Positions 44,223 through 52,770 of a stretch of 64,000 bases of DNA are shown in pieces. This DNA comes from Sphingomonas sp. Leaf343 (GTDB lineage: Bacteria; Pseudomonadota; Alphaproteobacteria; Sphingomonadales; Sphingomonadaceae): positions 27,064-91,063 of the forward strand of contig NZ_LMPG01000017.1 in assembly GCF_001423765.1 (NCBI RefSeq). Reading direction: 5' to 3'. Position 1 is the stretch's first letter; every line of letters begins with the position of its first letter. The notes under the pieces are model-generated. The model ran no database searches. It saw only the letters and a program-made list of their open reading frames with translations, and had not been told where the DNA came from. A program made the position numbers and the translations under genes.

Positions 44223-47200
44223 TATCCATGTCGTAATCGCAGGTGATCTCCCGTTCGAGATCCTTGCGCGCGGGTTCCGGCCGATCGCGATTGGCATCGA
44301 GAGCCGGCATCACGACCCGCTCCCGCACCGCCGCGGCGACAGGCTTCAACGCGACAGGCGACGGCTGGCGCAGATCGTCGCCGATGGCGGCCAACTCCGC
44401 GCTCATTGCGTCCAGCAGGCGCGCGTCCTTGTCCAGCGCGCTTTCGGTGCGCGGCAGTTCGCCCGTCGCCATATCGAACCGCTCCCCGCCCGACAGCGCA
44501 AGCTCGGGTGCAAGGTCGAGCGCGTGCGGCACGTCGCCGCGATGCCCCTCAATGGCGTCGATCAGGGCAGCCCGGTTGTCGACATGCAGCGTCATGTCCT
44601 CGCGCGCCCGGGTCTGGAGAACGTAATACAGGCTCTGGCTGTTGAGCAGCCGGTCGTGGCTGTCCATCACCGTGATCGCGCGGTCGACAGTGATACCCTG
44701 CGCCCGGTGCATGTTAAGCACTGCGCCATGCCCGAGCCGCTCGCGCATCGGATCGTCGGACCCGATTGCATAATCGCGCGTGTTTCCGGATAAATGCAGT
44801 GTATCGCCCGCGATGCGGTCGACCGTAACCGCAGTACCGTTGGCGATCCCGCGCGTCCGATCCGTTGCGGTGAAGATCAGTCGGTCCCCCTCACGAACCT
44901 CGATCTCGCCCGGGACCGACAAGGCCGCTCCTTGACCGGCATGATGAAGCTGCCGCGGTTCGAACCGCCGCGCCTCGCCATCGCGACTGAGCTCGACCAT
45001 GCCCCGAGCCGCATCGACGGCATCCACTGCGTAGCAACCGGGCACCAGTCCTGCCTGATGCCGATAGATGTCGAGCTGCATGCCGGGTGCCCAATGCCGG
45101 ATCTGCCGCAACTCCTCACGCGTCAGGTTGAGCGTGTCCCAACTGTTCAAAGAGATTGCGTCCGGCCCGAGCAGCCCCTCGGCCAGGAGGCCGTCACGAA
45201 CCGCCTCCAGCACCGTCTCGCGCAGCACATGCCCCGATGTCAGCAGCGCGGTGCGCTCGCGTTGCCCGGGCGGCAGCGCGAGATACTCCGCGACCGCCGC
45301 CATGGCCGGATGCGCGCTTGCGTGCACGCGCTCGCCGAGCAGGGCGAAGGCATCGCCGACCCGGCCCTCCCGCGCCAGCATGGCTGCCTCCCGTAGCGTA
45401 TCGGTCTGCTGACGGCGGTTCTCGGCGAGCCGCACCGTCGGCATGCCTGCCTCCTGAAGCAGCGCGAAGGGGCGCCCCGCGCCGGGGGACGCGATCTGCT
45501 TCATGTCGCCGACCGGCACCAATCTGGCCGCGCCGCCTGCCGCCATGATTCCTGTCAGGGCAGCGAACTGGCGCGAGGACACCATCGACGCTTCCTCGAG
45601 AACGATCAGCTTGTCCCGAACCAGCGTCGACAGCGCGTCACTCGGCCGTGTCCGGCCGGCGCGGTTGCCGTGGGCCTGCAACACTGAGGCGAGCGAGCGC
45701 ATATCCAGTCCGCGGCCGCCCATCTCCTCCATCAGCTTGTTCTGCGGCACCAATACCAGCATCTCCACGCCCGCGCTTTTGCCGACGTCCGCGACGATCT
45801 CGAAAAGGAAGGACTTGCCGCTGCCGGCATCTCCCTGGATCAGCTGGATGCGGTTCTCGCCGGACAGCATCGCAAGAGCCGCCCGCCGTTGCTCGTCGGC
45901 CAGCGTCACACCGCGCGTCTCCGCAGCCTGGGTCAGTGCGACATCCGCCGTCTGTACATCGAGGATCGGCGCAGCCGTTCCCAGGCCGCTGCGGACTGCG
46001 GCGAGAATCGACTTCTCCGTCGCCAGCATGTCGCGCGTCGTCAACCGGTCGGCATGGATGCCGCCACGCGGCCCGGCGATCAGGATGCCTGCACCGTGCA
46101 GGGCATCGATCCGCGCCTCGACCCCGCGCACGGTCGCTCCCCGTTCGGCCATGTCGAGGCTGGCCTTCAGCAGGTCGTCATGCCGGAAGCTCGCCGCCCG
46201 CTCACCCAGATGGCGGACACCGGCCGCAACCGCATAGGCGCTGGCCAGATCACCACCCCGTCGCACATCGTCAAGCCCACGCAGGAGCGGTTCGGGAGCG
46301 GGACCGAACGCCTGGGTCACGCGCTCGATCAGCGCCGCACCCCAGCTTCGCACCGCATCAAGAATGGAACGCGAGGTCGGCATGTCCAGCGCAGCGTCCT
46401 TCACCGCGCGGATCGCATCGCCGTGTACCAGTCCCTTCTCCGCCCAGAGCACCCGTGCCGCCTCGGCGTCGCCGGCCTGCTTCGCATCGCGCGATCGGAC
46501 CGCGATTGCCTCCATCGCGCGCGGTGACGAGAGTCCCAGTTCCTCCGCCTTGCGCAATATCTCCTCGCGTCGGCTGCTGAACGCCTCGATCGCGTCGCGC
46601 GAGATACCGACGATGTCGAACTGGCCATGCTTGCCGTTGATCTCGGTCCGGTAGCCGAGCTTCCCCAGCTCGGCGCGCAATTCGGCGTGATAGGCCGCGC
46701 CGATCAGTGCGGACTGCTTCCACAAGGCACGGTTGTACAGGGCGACCCAGTTGCCGTCATCGCGCAGGGCTGCGTTCACCACGACGGCATGGGTATGAAG
46801 ATGCGGATCGAGCTTGCGGCTGAGGTCGTGCTGGAAGGTCGCGTAGACCATTCGCGCCGGCTCCATCATCACGCCGGCCTTGCCGGCGCGCGCCTGGGCG
46901 AAGCGTGCTTCCGCCCAGGCCATGGTCGCCGACACCGACCGGGCGTGCGCCGCGACGACCCGCCTGTCGTCCCCGATCAGTGCGACCAGCGACACCGATT
47001 TGGGCGCGTTGAAGGTAAGGTCGAAGCCGTTGTTGCGCGTTCCGTCACCGCCCGCCGCGATGGTGATGCCGCCCGGCAACCTGCCCTCCAGAACGGACGT
47101 GAACACCGACGCATCGACACGACCCGACAGCCCCAGTTCCTCGGCACCTTCACCACCCCAAGCCGAGGGGCCTTCCTGTTCGCCGGTATAGTAATTGTCG

Positions 47201-47259
47201 GCTGCGTAATACGCCGCCGGATCACCCCCGCCGGCCAAGGGCGCAGGGCGAACGGTCAC
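44218..47259 (-). CDS. MobF-family conjugative relaxase-helicase
   Basis: About 1013 residues from GTG 47259, which overlaps the upstream stop (GTGA); a GTG 13 codons earlier is the alternative. Relaxase domain: AAYYAADNYYTGEQ with Tyr residues that can attack DNA, FDLTFNAPKSVSLVALIGDD, and HLHTHAVVVN, the His triad for metal. Helicase domain: Walker A GDAGSGKS (about 471-480), LIVLEEASMVSS, GDMKQI and a late AQGITVDRAITVMD. It nicks oriT and unwinds the plasmid for transfer. No type IV secretion genes are in the window. Confidence 0.92.
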   Translation of the reverse strand: MTVRPAPLAGGGDPAAYYAADNYYTGEQEGPSAWGGEGAEELGLSGRVDASVFTSVLEGRLPGGITIAAGGDGTRNNGFDLTFNAPKSVSLVALIGDDRRVVAAHARSVSATMAWAEARFAQARAGKAGVMMEPARMVYATFQHDLSRKLDPHLHTHAVVVNAALRDDGNWVALYNRALWKQSALIGAAYHAELRAELGKLGYRTEINGKHGQFDIVGISRDAIEAFSSRREEILRKAEELGLSSPRAMEAIAVRSRDAKQAGDAEAARVLWAEKGLVHGDAIRAVKDAALDMPTSRSILDAVRSWGAALIERVTQAFGPAPEPLLRGLDDVRRGGDLASAYAVAAGVRHLGERAASFRHDDLLKASLDMAERGATVRGVEARIDALHGAGILIAGPRGGIHADRLTTRDMLATEKSILAAVRSGLGTAAPILDVQTADVALTQAAETRGVTLADEQRRAALAMLSGENRIQLIQGDAGSGKSFLFEIVADVGKSAGVEMLVLVPQNKLMEEMGGRGLDMRSLASVLQAHGNRAGRTRPSDALSTLVRDKLIVLEEASMVSSRQFAALTGIMAAGGAARLVPVGDMKQIASPGAGRPFALLQEAGMPTVRLAENRRQQTDTLREAAMLAREGRVGDAFALLGERVHASAHPAMAAVAEYLALPPGQRERTALLTSGHVLRETVLEAVRDGLLAEGLLGPDAISLNSWDTLNLTREELRQIRHWAPGMQLDIYRHQAGLVPGCYAVDAVDAARGMVELSRDGEARRFEPRQLHHAGQGAALSVPGEIEVREGDRLIFTATDRTRGIANGTAVTVDRIAGDTLHLSGNTRDYAIGSDDPMRERLGHGAVLNMHRAQGITVDRAITVMDSHDRLLNSQSLYYVLQTRAREDMTLHVDNRAALIDAIEGHRGDVPHALDLAPELALSGGERFDMATGELPRTESALDKDARLLDAMSAELAAIGDDLRQPSPVALKPVAAAVRERVVMPALDANRDRPEPARKDLEREITCDYDMDM

Positions 47260-48089
47260 CGTTCGACCGTGATGATCGGTGGCATCGTCACCCGGCACTG
47301 GAACGTCTTCTTCACCTCGCGGGCATGACCCACGCAGCGGGTATAGTCGTTACGAAAATCGGGGTCCCCGAGCAGCCCTTTGGTTTCAGCCATCAGCTTG
47401 CCCGACGCGCGTCCATCGCCGACGAGCGTAAAGGCGGCATCGACTGCCCGTACATTGCCGGTCAGCCGGACCGCGAACCAGCGTGTCGGTGCCGTATCGG
47501 CCAGCAGCAGCGCGAGCACGACGAGCAGCATCGTCATCCCCGCCGCACCCATGCCGGCGGCCCAGCGTCGCTCCTTATGCCAGCGCCGCAGAGAGACGAT
47601 TTCACGCCTCAGCGTGTCGATCCCGGCACCCAGATCGGTGTGGAGACTGGCGAATGCGGCGGCCCGCTCCGTTCCGGCAGTTTTCTGCGCCGTTTGCATG
47701 GCATCGAGCCGTGCGGTCTGGGCCGTGTCCTGCTCCGTCAGCATAACCCGCAGATGACCGGTCCCGCCCGTCTTCACGATGGTGTCCTTGATCGCGTCGA
47801 AGCCTTTGGCAATCGTCGTCGGCAAGTCGTCCGCAAGCCGCACGACCAGCGTGTCGAACCGCCCGACAAGCGTCCCGATCTGCGTCATCAGGGGCGCTGC
47901 CGCAGCAGCGTCCCGACGCCCGCCCGCGAGTGGGCGCGACGCATCTGCGCGCGTGTCCCGCTCGACCATGTCCAGCACGATCCGGTCGATCAGATCCCGC
48001 ACCGTCAATCCCCGTCGGCGAGCCTCGGTATCGAGCATAGCATGGGTCTCGGCGGAGACGTCGATGCGCCTGCGGGCCGGCTCGCTCAT
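47256..48089 (-). CDS. Relaxosome accessory protein with membrane helix
   Basis: 277 residues. An RHH/CopG-like N-terminus (ARRRIDVSAETHAMLDTEARRRGLTVRDLIDRIVLDMVE) precedes a long helical middle and one transmembrane helix (about 195-213, GMTMLLVVLALLLADTA). Both neighbours overlap it by 4 bp, so it belongs to the mobilization operon. It may tie the relaxosome to the membrane or coupling protein. Confidence 0.7.
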   Translation of the reverse strand: MSEPARRRIDVSAETHAMLDTEARRRGLTVRDLIDRIVLDMVERDTRADASRPLAGGRRDAAAAAPLMTQIGTLVGRFDTLVVRLADDLPTTIAKGFDAIKDTIVKTGGTGHLRVMLTEQDTAQTARLDAMQTAQKTAGTERAAAFASLHTDLGAGIDTLRREIVSLRRWHKERRWAAGMGAAGMTMLLVVLALLLADTAPTRWFAVRLTGNVRAVDAAFTLVGDGRASGKLMAETKGLLGDPDFRNDYTRCVGHAREVKKTFQCRVTMPPIITVER

Positions 48090-48403
48090 CGCCGCAGTCG
48101 TTCGCGCGCTTCGGCCTGCATCCGGGCTGCCAGGTCGCGGCCCCGTTGCCGCATGTCGGCCAACCGGCTCTTGCCCTCGGCTCCGCGTCCGGCCTGCGCC
48201 TCGATCACCGTTTCCAGACCCGCCCGCATCTTGGTCAGCTGGTCGAGCAGGATTTCGTCCAGCGGTAGCAGCTCGTCGTTCAGTGCCCGCACCAGCGTAT
48301 CCGCGACCCAGGCGCTGCGCTGTTTGCCGACCTGCGCGGCACGCCGCTCGATCCCGGCCAGCTGGTCGGGTTGCAGATAGACCGTGATCGGTACGCGCGC
48401 CAT
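48086..48403 (-). CDS. RHH-type mobilization protein
   Basis: 105 residues. AAAGGGGG lies upstream of the ATG. MARVPITVYLQPDQLAGIERRAAQVGKQRSAWVADTLVRAL is a ribbon-helix-helix pattern; the rest is helical and basic. As first gene of the operon, next to the candidate oriT, it likely binds there and controls transcription and nicking, like MobC/TrwA-type accessory proteins. Confidence 0.75.
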   Translation of the reverse strand: MARVPITVYLQPDQLAGIERRAAQVGKQRSAWVADTLVRALNDELLPLDEILLDQLTKMRAGLETVIEAQAGRGAEGKSRLADMRQRGRDLAARMQAEARERLRR

Positions 48404-48792
48404 CCATGCCCCCTTTGCCCCGCAAACAATGTGCAGGGGACAGGCCCGGCGCGCAAGGGTGTGGGCAGAGCAAATTGCTTGCGATGCCAGCATTTTCAAG
48501 GGAAACTGCTCTTTGCGTAATGTGGTCCATCTGGTCCATGCACAGGGTGCGGCATGGACCACCAGCCATTACCCACGGTAAATCCGGCACTTTCCGGCAC
48601 CCGTCAGGGTGCATCGGGTGTGCACCTTCTCCCTACCCCTTATGATCGGATGGTCGTGTTCGATGCTGCTGGATGCAGCGGGGACCGATATCGGGCTTTC
48701 CGCAGGACCACGGCCGGCGTGACAGCCGGCCAGCAGCGATATGTCGCCTCGTTCCTGCGTCCGCTTTCGGAGCCCGACGCCCCCCTGAACGA
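48404..48792. other. Candidate oriT region
   Basis: 389 bp with no supported gene, just upstream of the mobilization operon. It holds two TGGTCCAT repeats, an inverted repeat at 48532-48561, and two TTTCCGGCAC-like repeats around 48590. These are usual ingredients of an origin of transfer. The nick site cannot be read. Confidence 0.5.
48532..48561. promoter_or_regulatory. Inverted repeat in candidate oriT
   Basis: TGGTCCATGC, 10-nt loop, GCATGGACCA: perfect 10-bp arms, preceded by another half-copy TGGTCCAT at 48523. Confidence 0.6.
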
Positions 48793-49281
48793 TCAGTCGA
48801 ACGTGGCGGCGCGCGGATGACTGACGGGGCGATCGAGGTCGATCTCGATTTCACCGGCTCCGGGCATGTCGAGCGCGTCGAGGATATGGCGACGCGCCGG
48901 GATGTCCGGATCGATCACGCCGCGATCCTCTTCGACGCTCATCGTCCGGCGGGCAAAACAGCAATCCCGCACCACCCGAACCAGCGCCAAAAGAGCGGGT
49001 TCGACCAGCGGCTCCGGGAAAGCCAGCAGGCGCGATCTGCCCTCATAACATAGCCGTATATGCCACGTTCGTGCATCCGGCCGAACAGGGGCATCGTCCG
49101 ACCCTATCCGTGTGAAAAACGATGCTTCATCCGCTGCGGCCAGCAGGGCATCGACACGGTCACGATCCAGCGTGTCGAGTGGTACGATCCGCTCTTTGCC
49201 GAAGCCCGGAAAATGCGCGATCCCGTCCGTCACCGACAGGCCGATCCCATCGCCGTAACAGGAGGCCACGACACAGGTCAC
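48793..49281 (-). CDS. Hypothetical protein
   Basis: 162 residues from GTG 49281, which overlaps the stop of a 31-residue ORF (GTGA). Opens MTCVVASCYGDGIGLSVTDG, then PLDTLDRDRVDALLAAADEASFF and TWHIRLCYEGRSRLLAFPEPL. Looks like a soluble alpha/beta protein. No family recognised. A longer frame to 49401 exists but runs through the coupled small ORF. Confidence 0.55.
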   Translation of the reverse strand: MTCVVASCYGDGIGLSVTDGIAHFPGFGKERIVPLDTLDRDRVDALLAAADEASFFTRIGSDDAPVRPDARTWHIRLCYEGRSRLLAFPEPLVEPALLALVRVVRDCCFARRTMSVEEDRGVIDPDIPARRHILDALDMPGAGEIEIDLDRPVSHPRAATFD

Positions 49282-49373
49282 GATCGCTGCGTCGCATCGC
49301 CCAGCCTCCCGAACTGCCCGGAGAACGGCTCGTCCCAAACAGGAAACGACGCGAGATGACCGTACAGTCCCAT
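49278..49373 (-). CDS. 31-residue leader-like small protein
   Basis: MGLYGHLASFPVWDEPFSGQ, then FGRLGDATQRS. AAGGAGG seven bases before the ATG is one of the strongest ribosome sites in the window, and its stop overlaps the next start. It may be a short functional protein or a translational coupler. Confidence 0.5.
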   Translation of the reverse strand: MGLYGHLASFPVWDEPFSGQFGRLGDATQRS

Positions 49374-49570
49374 GAGGTTTCCTCCTTCTTGCGGCGACCA
49401 CGAGATATACGTTTCACGCATCGTCGTCGCGCTGACCGAAGCACGGCCGGACACGAAACTGCAGCAGGTCGATCTGGCGAAACAGCTCGGCTTGGCAGCA
49501 GGACTATGTCTCACGCTAACGAGACCGGCGATCACATACTGGCCGCCGATAAATATCTCGCAGCCGCCAT

Positions 49571-49600
49571 GATTGTCGACACCTCGACACGTCAGATCAT
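49571..49600. repeat. TGTCGACA-type repeat, site 11
   Basis: GAT, TGTCGACA, CCT, CGACA; at the 3-prime end of the tyrosine recombinase gene. Confidence 0.6.
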
Positions 49601-50554
49601 CACGCGTTCGACCTCGTCCAGCGTCACGCCGTCGTGGCGACGGTCGTAGAGCTGCGTCGTGCGGGTGGAGGAATGGTTGGCCATCGCCGCGGCGCGTTCC
49701 AGCGTGCCGCCATTCTTCAGATAGGCGGTGATCCCCGTCGCGCGGAACGAGTGGTTGCTGATCGCCGTCCCGATCCCCGCCGCGACGCCGCGCCGGCGGA
49801 CCATCTGATAGGCATTGGCCTGGGGCAGGGGGGTTCGGCTGAGCTGGCCCGTGCCGCGTGCGATCGTGCGGAACAGCGGCCCCTTGCGATCCTCCGCCAG
49901 CCCGCAGCCGTCGATATAGGCGTGGAGATATTCCTCCAGATTGTGATGGCACGGCATCTCGTGCCGCTTGCCGCCCTTTTCGTGCAGGCGCACCCACAGC
50001 CGGCGGTTCTGCGTGAAGGCGTCTTCCACCCGCATCCCCAGCGCCGCGCCGACGCGCGCGAAGCTGTAGACCATCAGCGCGATCAGCGCCCGGTCGCGCA
50101 ATCCTATACATGTCGACACGTCGATACTGTCGAGCAGCGTGCGCGCCTCGTACGGGTCGAGCACCGGCGTCTTGCCGCGCCGCACGCTATAGGCGGGGCC
50201 GCGCACCGACACCGCGGGGTTGGTCGCCACCACCTGCGTCCGCACCAACCAGTCGAACAGGTGGCGCACCCCCGCCAGCCGTTGCTTGACGGTCGGCACC
50301 GACAGGTCGCGGCCCAGCTCCTCGATCCAGGCGGCGACGTGCAGCGGCTGGATCCGGGACAGGGCGGTGACGCCGCGCTCGCTGCACCAAACCAGGAAGT
50401 CGCCGCACCCGCGCGCATAGGCGCGCCGCGTGTGCACGTTGCGGATCGTCGCCGCGAAGAACTCCAGGAACCGCATCTGCGCATGCGGCTCCGCCTCCGC
50501 GATCAGCACCGGCAGAGTGAGCGCAGGAATGGGGGAGAGGGGGCTGAGCATCAT
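49592..50554 (-). CDS. Tyrosine recombinase (XerD-like)
   Basis: 320 residues from ATG 50554 (next Met one codon on). SAM-like N-terminal domain (NVHTRRAYARGCGDFLVWC ... LHVAAWIEEL). The catalytic domain has Arg in YSFARVGAALGMRVED, HSFRATG for His-x-x-Arg, HSSTRTT and the nucleophile Tyr303 in QLYDRRHDG. Resembles plasmid-borne Xer-like integrases used for dimer resolution or cassette movement. One TGTCGACA site lies inside the gene and another at its end. Confidence 0.88.
   Translation of the reverse strand: MMLSPLSPIPALTLPVLIAEAEPHAQMRFLEFFAATIRNVHTRRAYARGCGDFLVWCSERGVTALSRIQPLHVAAWIEELGRDLSVPTVKQRLAGVRHLFDWLVRTQVVATNPAVSVRGPAYSVRRGKTPVLDPYEARTLLDSIDVSTCIGLRDRALIALMVYSFARVGAALGMRVEDAFTQNRRLWVRLHEKGGKRHEMPCHHNLEEYLHAYIDGCGLAEDRKGPLFRTIARGTGQLSRTPLPQANAYQMVRRRGVAAGIGTAISNHSFRATGITAYLKNGGTLERAAAMANHSSTRTTQLYDRRHDGVTLDEVERVMI
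50107..50133. repeat. TGTCGACA-type repeat, site 12
   Basis: ACA, TGTCGACA, CGT, CGATA; inside the recombinase gene, coding for DVST. Confidence 0.55.
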
Positions 50555-50611
50555 CGCATGGCCACCATGAATCACGCGGATTCGGGGCGCAATGGGGAAT
50601 GACAGAGCGCC

Positions 50612-50869
50612 GTGACGTGGCTCGGCCTCAACGGCATCGAGGTCCGCGTGGCTGGAATCGATGCTCGCAAGGTAAACGCTTCCTGTCGCCGCGATGCACC
50701 ATCTCCGCCGGGCATGCCCGCCCCGACCGTGCGCCACCGGCAAGTCAGGCCGGTCGCGGCACGCCTGACGCTCGGCAAACGCCTGATCTGCCAGCCGGTG
50801 GACCGGAGCTATCGGCGCATGTCGCCCGCTGAACGCTGCCGGATGGTCGATCGCTGCCGTACGCGCTGA
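50612..50869 (+). CDS. Short SNase-like protein or remnant
   Basis: 85 residues from a GTG without a clear ribosome site. LNGIEVRVAGIDARKVNASC and TLGKRLICQPVDRSYRRM resemble the beta-barrel strands of thermonuclease-like proteins (VRLxGIDAPE and the DRYGR region), but key residues such as the Asp-Ala-Pro-Glu motif are altered (IDARK). It is either a degenerate relative or a decayed fragment. Divergent from the recombinase gene. Confidence 0.35.
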   Translation: MTWLGLNGIEVRVAGIDARKVNASCRRDAPSPPGMPAPTVRHRQVRPVAARLTLGKRLICQPVDRSYRRMSPAERCRMVDRCRTR

Positions 50870-51061
50870 TCGTAGCCGGGGCTCCTGTCCGGTGGGAACA
50901 GGTATCGGGTCCGGTATGAGATGGGGGCGTGTGTGAAGGGGAGCGCGTCTTTATAGCTAACGCGGACGTAACTCATGACCTGCGCTGCGCCAATCGCCAG
51001 CGGGGGTGGCACCACGAACCGGCTCATCGGTTGCGTGTCGTCGAAACAGGGGAGGACACGC
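50870..51061. other. Leader region of PEP-CTERM gene
   Basis: No gene supported. GGGGAGGAC, the ribosome site of the next gene, lies at its right end. Confidence 0.4.
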
Positions 51062-51817
51062 ATGCGCGTTTGTCACGTCGTCGCCACTTTAGGCATACTG
51101 GCAGCCAATCCGGCATTTGCTGCGGACATCGTCACCATTACTCCGAATCCTGCGCCAAGTGGTCAGGCGCAATCCCCCGCACCGTTCACATATCGTGGAA
51201 CGAGCGGCAGCCGTACCCAGCAGGTCTACGCCTCCAGTTTCTTTTCCGGGCCGCAGATGCTGACGAGCCTGGCGTTCCGTTCGACACCGGGTTTTCGCAA
51301 CGGCGCGAATTATGCCAGCGTCAACATAAGCCTTTCGACCACCATGTTTGGCGATGAAACCGGTGCTCCGCTGTCGGCGGATTTTTCCAGCAACATCGGC
51401 GCGGATGCGTTGCTCGTCTATCGAGGCGCGATTTCATTCGCCGCTCCCATATCGGACGGCTTTGAGTACATCGTGAACTTCGACAACGCCTTCCGGTACG
51501 ATCCTTCGATGGGCAATCTGTTGCTGGACGTTACGATCCCGGTTGGATCCGGTGTAGACGGCCCGGGCTTCTTCCTGGCCTCGTATGATACAGCGAACAG
51601 CTTCAACGACGGCGTTTACAGCGTGAACTCGGTGTTCGACGGTGCCGCAACCAGCGGGATCGCGAACACTGCAGGAACCATCACGCAGTTCACCGGCACC
51701 GCACTGGCCGGCGCAGTCCCGGAACCCGCGACATGGGCGATGATGATCGGCGGCTTCGGCATGGCAGGCGGCGCGATGCGTCGTCGTCGCGCCAGCACCA
51801 AGATCAGCTTCACCTGA
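51062..51817 (+). CDS. PEPxxWA-CTERM sorting domain protein
   Basis: 251 residues from the ATG preceded by GGGGAGGA; an in-frame extension upstream lacks a signal peptide. Signal peptide 1-20 (ending AFAAD), a beta-rich body with GFEYIVNFDNAF, and the sorting tail VPEPATWAMMIGGFGMAGG followed by RRRR. Probably an exosortase substrate displayed at the surface. It shares the tail, not the body, with the protein at 2.1 kb. Confidence 0.88.
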   Translation: MRVCHVVATLGILAANPAFAADIVTITPNPAPSGQAQSPAPFTYRGTSGSRTQQVYASSFFSGPQMLTSLAFRSTPGFRNGANYASVNISLSTTMFGDETGAPLSADFSSNIGADALLVYRGAISFAAPISDGFEYIVNFDNAFRYDPSMGNLLLDVTIPVGSGVDGPGFFLASYDTANSFNDGVYSVNSVFDGAATSGIANTAGTITQFTGTALAGAVPEPATWAMMIGGFGMAGGAMRRRRASTKISFT

Positions 51818-51859
51818 TAATCCCGCTCCCCCGGGAGATTGCCCCCGGGAGATCGGCAG

Positions 51860-51893
51860 AGCCGTCAGCCGTTCGGGCTGGCGGCTTTTTTTT
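51860..51893 (+). terminator. Rho-independent terminator
   Basis: AGCCGTCAGCC, loop, GGCTGGCGGCT, then a run of eight T. Downstream of the PEP-CTERM gene by 42 bp. Confidence 0.9.
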
Positions 51894-52350
51894 GGCTCAC
51901 ACGCTTCCGGTCAACATGAATCCGCTGCCGCTGTAACGCGCGCGTTACCGACACACATACATCAAGATTGCAGGAGGATCGGACCCAGCCGTTCCAAATT
52001 AACCACATGTCGACTGCCGATCCGCCACGCACCCTGTTCTGATTTGAAACAGATGACGATGGACTGCTTGCTCAAGGCGCGAGACTGACATCGCGGTAAT
52101 TCGTACACGAGATCATGGCAATCGGGATCAACAACGCGACTCAGGCATTGTACCGCGAGATTTCAAAGCCATGAGCAACGATGTGACGGGCCACAGTGAA
52201 ACGAAGCAGGCTATGTTTCTGGGGATTGCATCGCTGGACAAGACGTCCGGCGACGCTGCGGCCAGAAACGATCGTCGCCAGATGCAGTCGATGTCGGGAG
52301 GTCAGGGTCATCCACCGGAAACCTCCCGCCACCCGAAATGAGGACGCGGT
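51894..52350. other. Intergenic region without supported gene
   Basis: About 457 bp. It holds a perfect 16-bp palindrome (51933) and a lone ATGTCGAC near 52006. A 63-codon minus-strand ORF (52141-52332) has no features of a real protein. Confidence 0.4.
51933..51948. promoter_or_regulatory. Perfect 16-bp palindrome
   Basis: GTAACGCGCGCGTTAC. Candidate operator of unknown regulator; no start codon follows closely on either strand. Confidence 0.45.
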
Positions 52351-52485
52351 CTAAAGCCCGCGTATGGCTACGATAATCAGCGCCCAGCTCACCAATGACA
52401 AGGGCGTTGCTACTATCAGACCGCGCAGCATCTGATGGGTATCATATGCCGTCGGATAGCGGTTCCCGCTGTAGCGGTGTGCCAT
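52351..52485 (-). CDS. 44-residue membrane microprotein
   Basis: MAHRYSGNRYPTAYDTHQML, then a hydrophobic helix GLIVATPLSLVSWALIIVAI and RGL. AGGAG seven bases before the ATG supports translation. The plan (polar Tyr/His-rich N-terminus, helix at the C-terminus) resembles the 63-residue protein at 3.6 kb. Function unknown. Confidence 0.6.
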   Translation of the reverse strand: MAHRYSGNRYPTAYDTHQMLRGLIVATPLSLVSWALIIVAIRGL

Positions 52486-52732
52486 CTCGTTGCTCCTCTC
52501 CAAAGCTGATAGTCAAACTGACATAAACCAGCTTTGTATCCAACTGAAATCAATTGCACTGGGTGATCGCTTTTACCGATCAATCAAAAGAGCGGGTGAC
52601 GCAGCGCGCAAACACCCCGAGGCGGCGTGGTCCGGGGTTCTTCGACCCGATCCTGCCGCTTCCCCGCTTGCAGAAAATTCCCGAAACATGGCGCATATGT
52701 CGCGGGGACAACGCCATCCCGACGTCCTTTGG

Positions 52733-52760
52733 CACGGGCAGGGTTCCCACCCCGCCCGTG
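52733..52760 (-). terminator. Hairpin after TonB receptor gene
   Basis: CACGGGC and GCCCGTG with a 14-nt loop, 11 bp past the receptor stop on the minus strand. There is no T-run, so it is a weak terminator call. Confidence 0.35.
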
Positions 52761-52770
52761 GTCCGGTCGA

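Noticed and set aside
47256..48614. 452-residue accessory mobilization protein
   Set aside because: The first ~175 codons are a shadow of the 105-residue RHH gene; ATG 48089 overlaps that gene's stop by 4 bp.
52141..52332. 63-residue minus-strand protein
   Set aside because: No ribosome site, no recognisable pattern, irregular composition.
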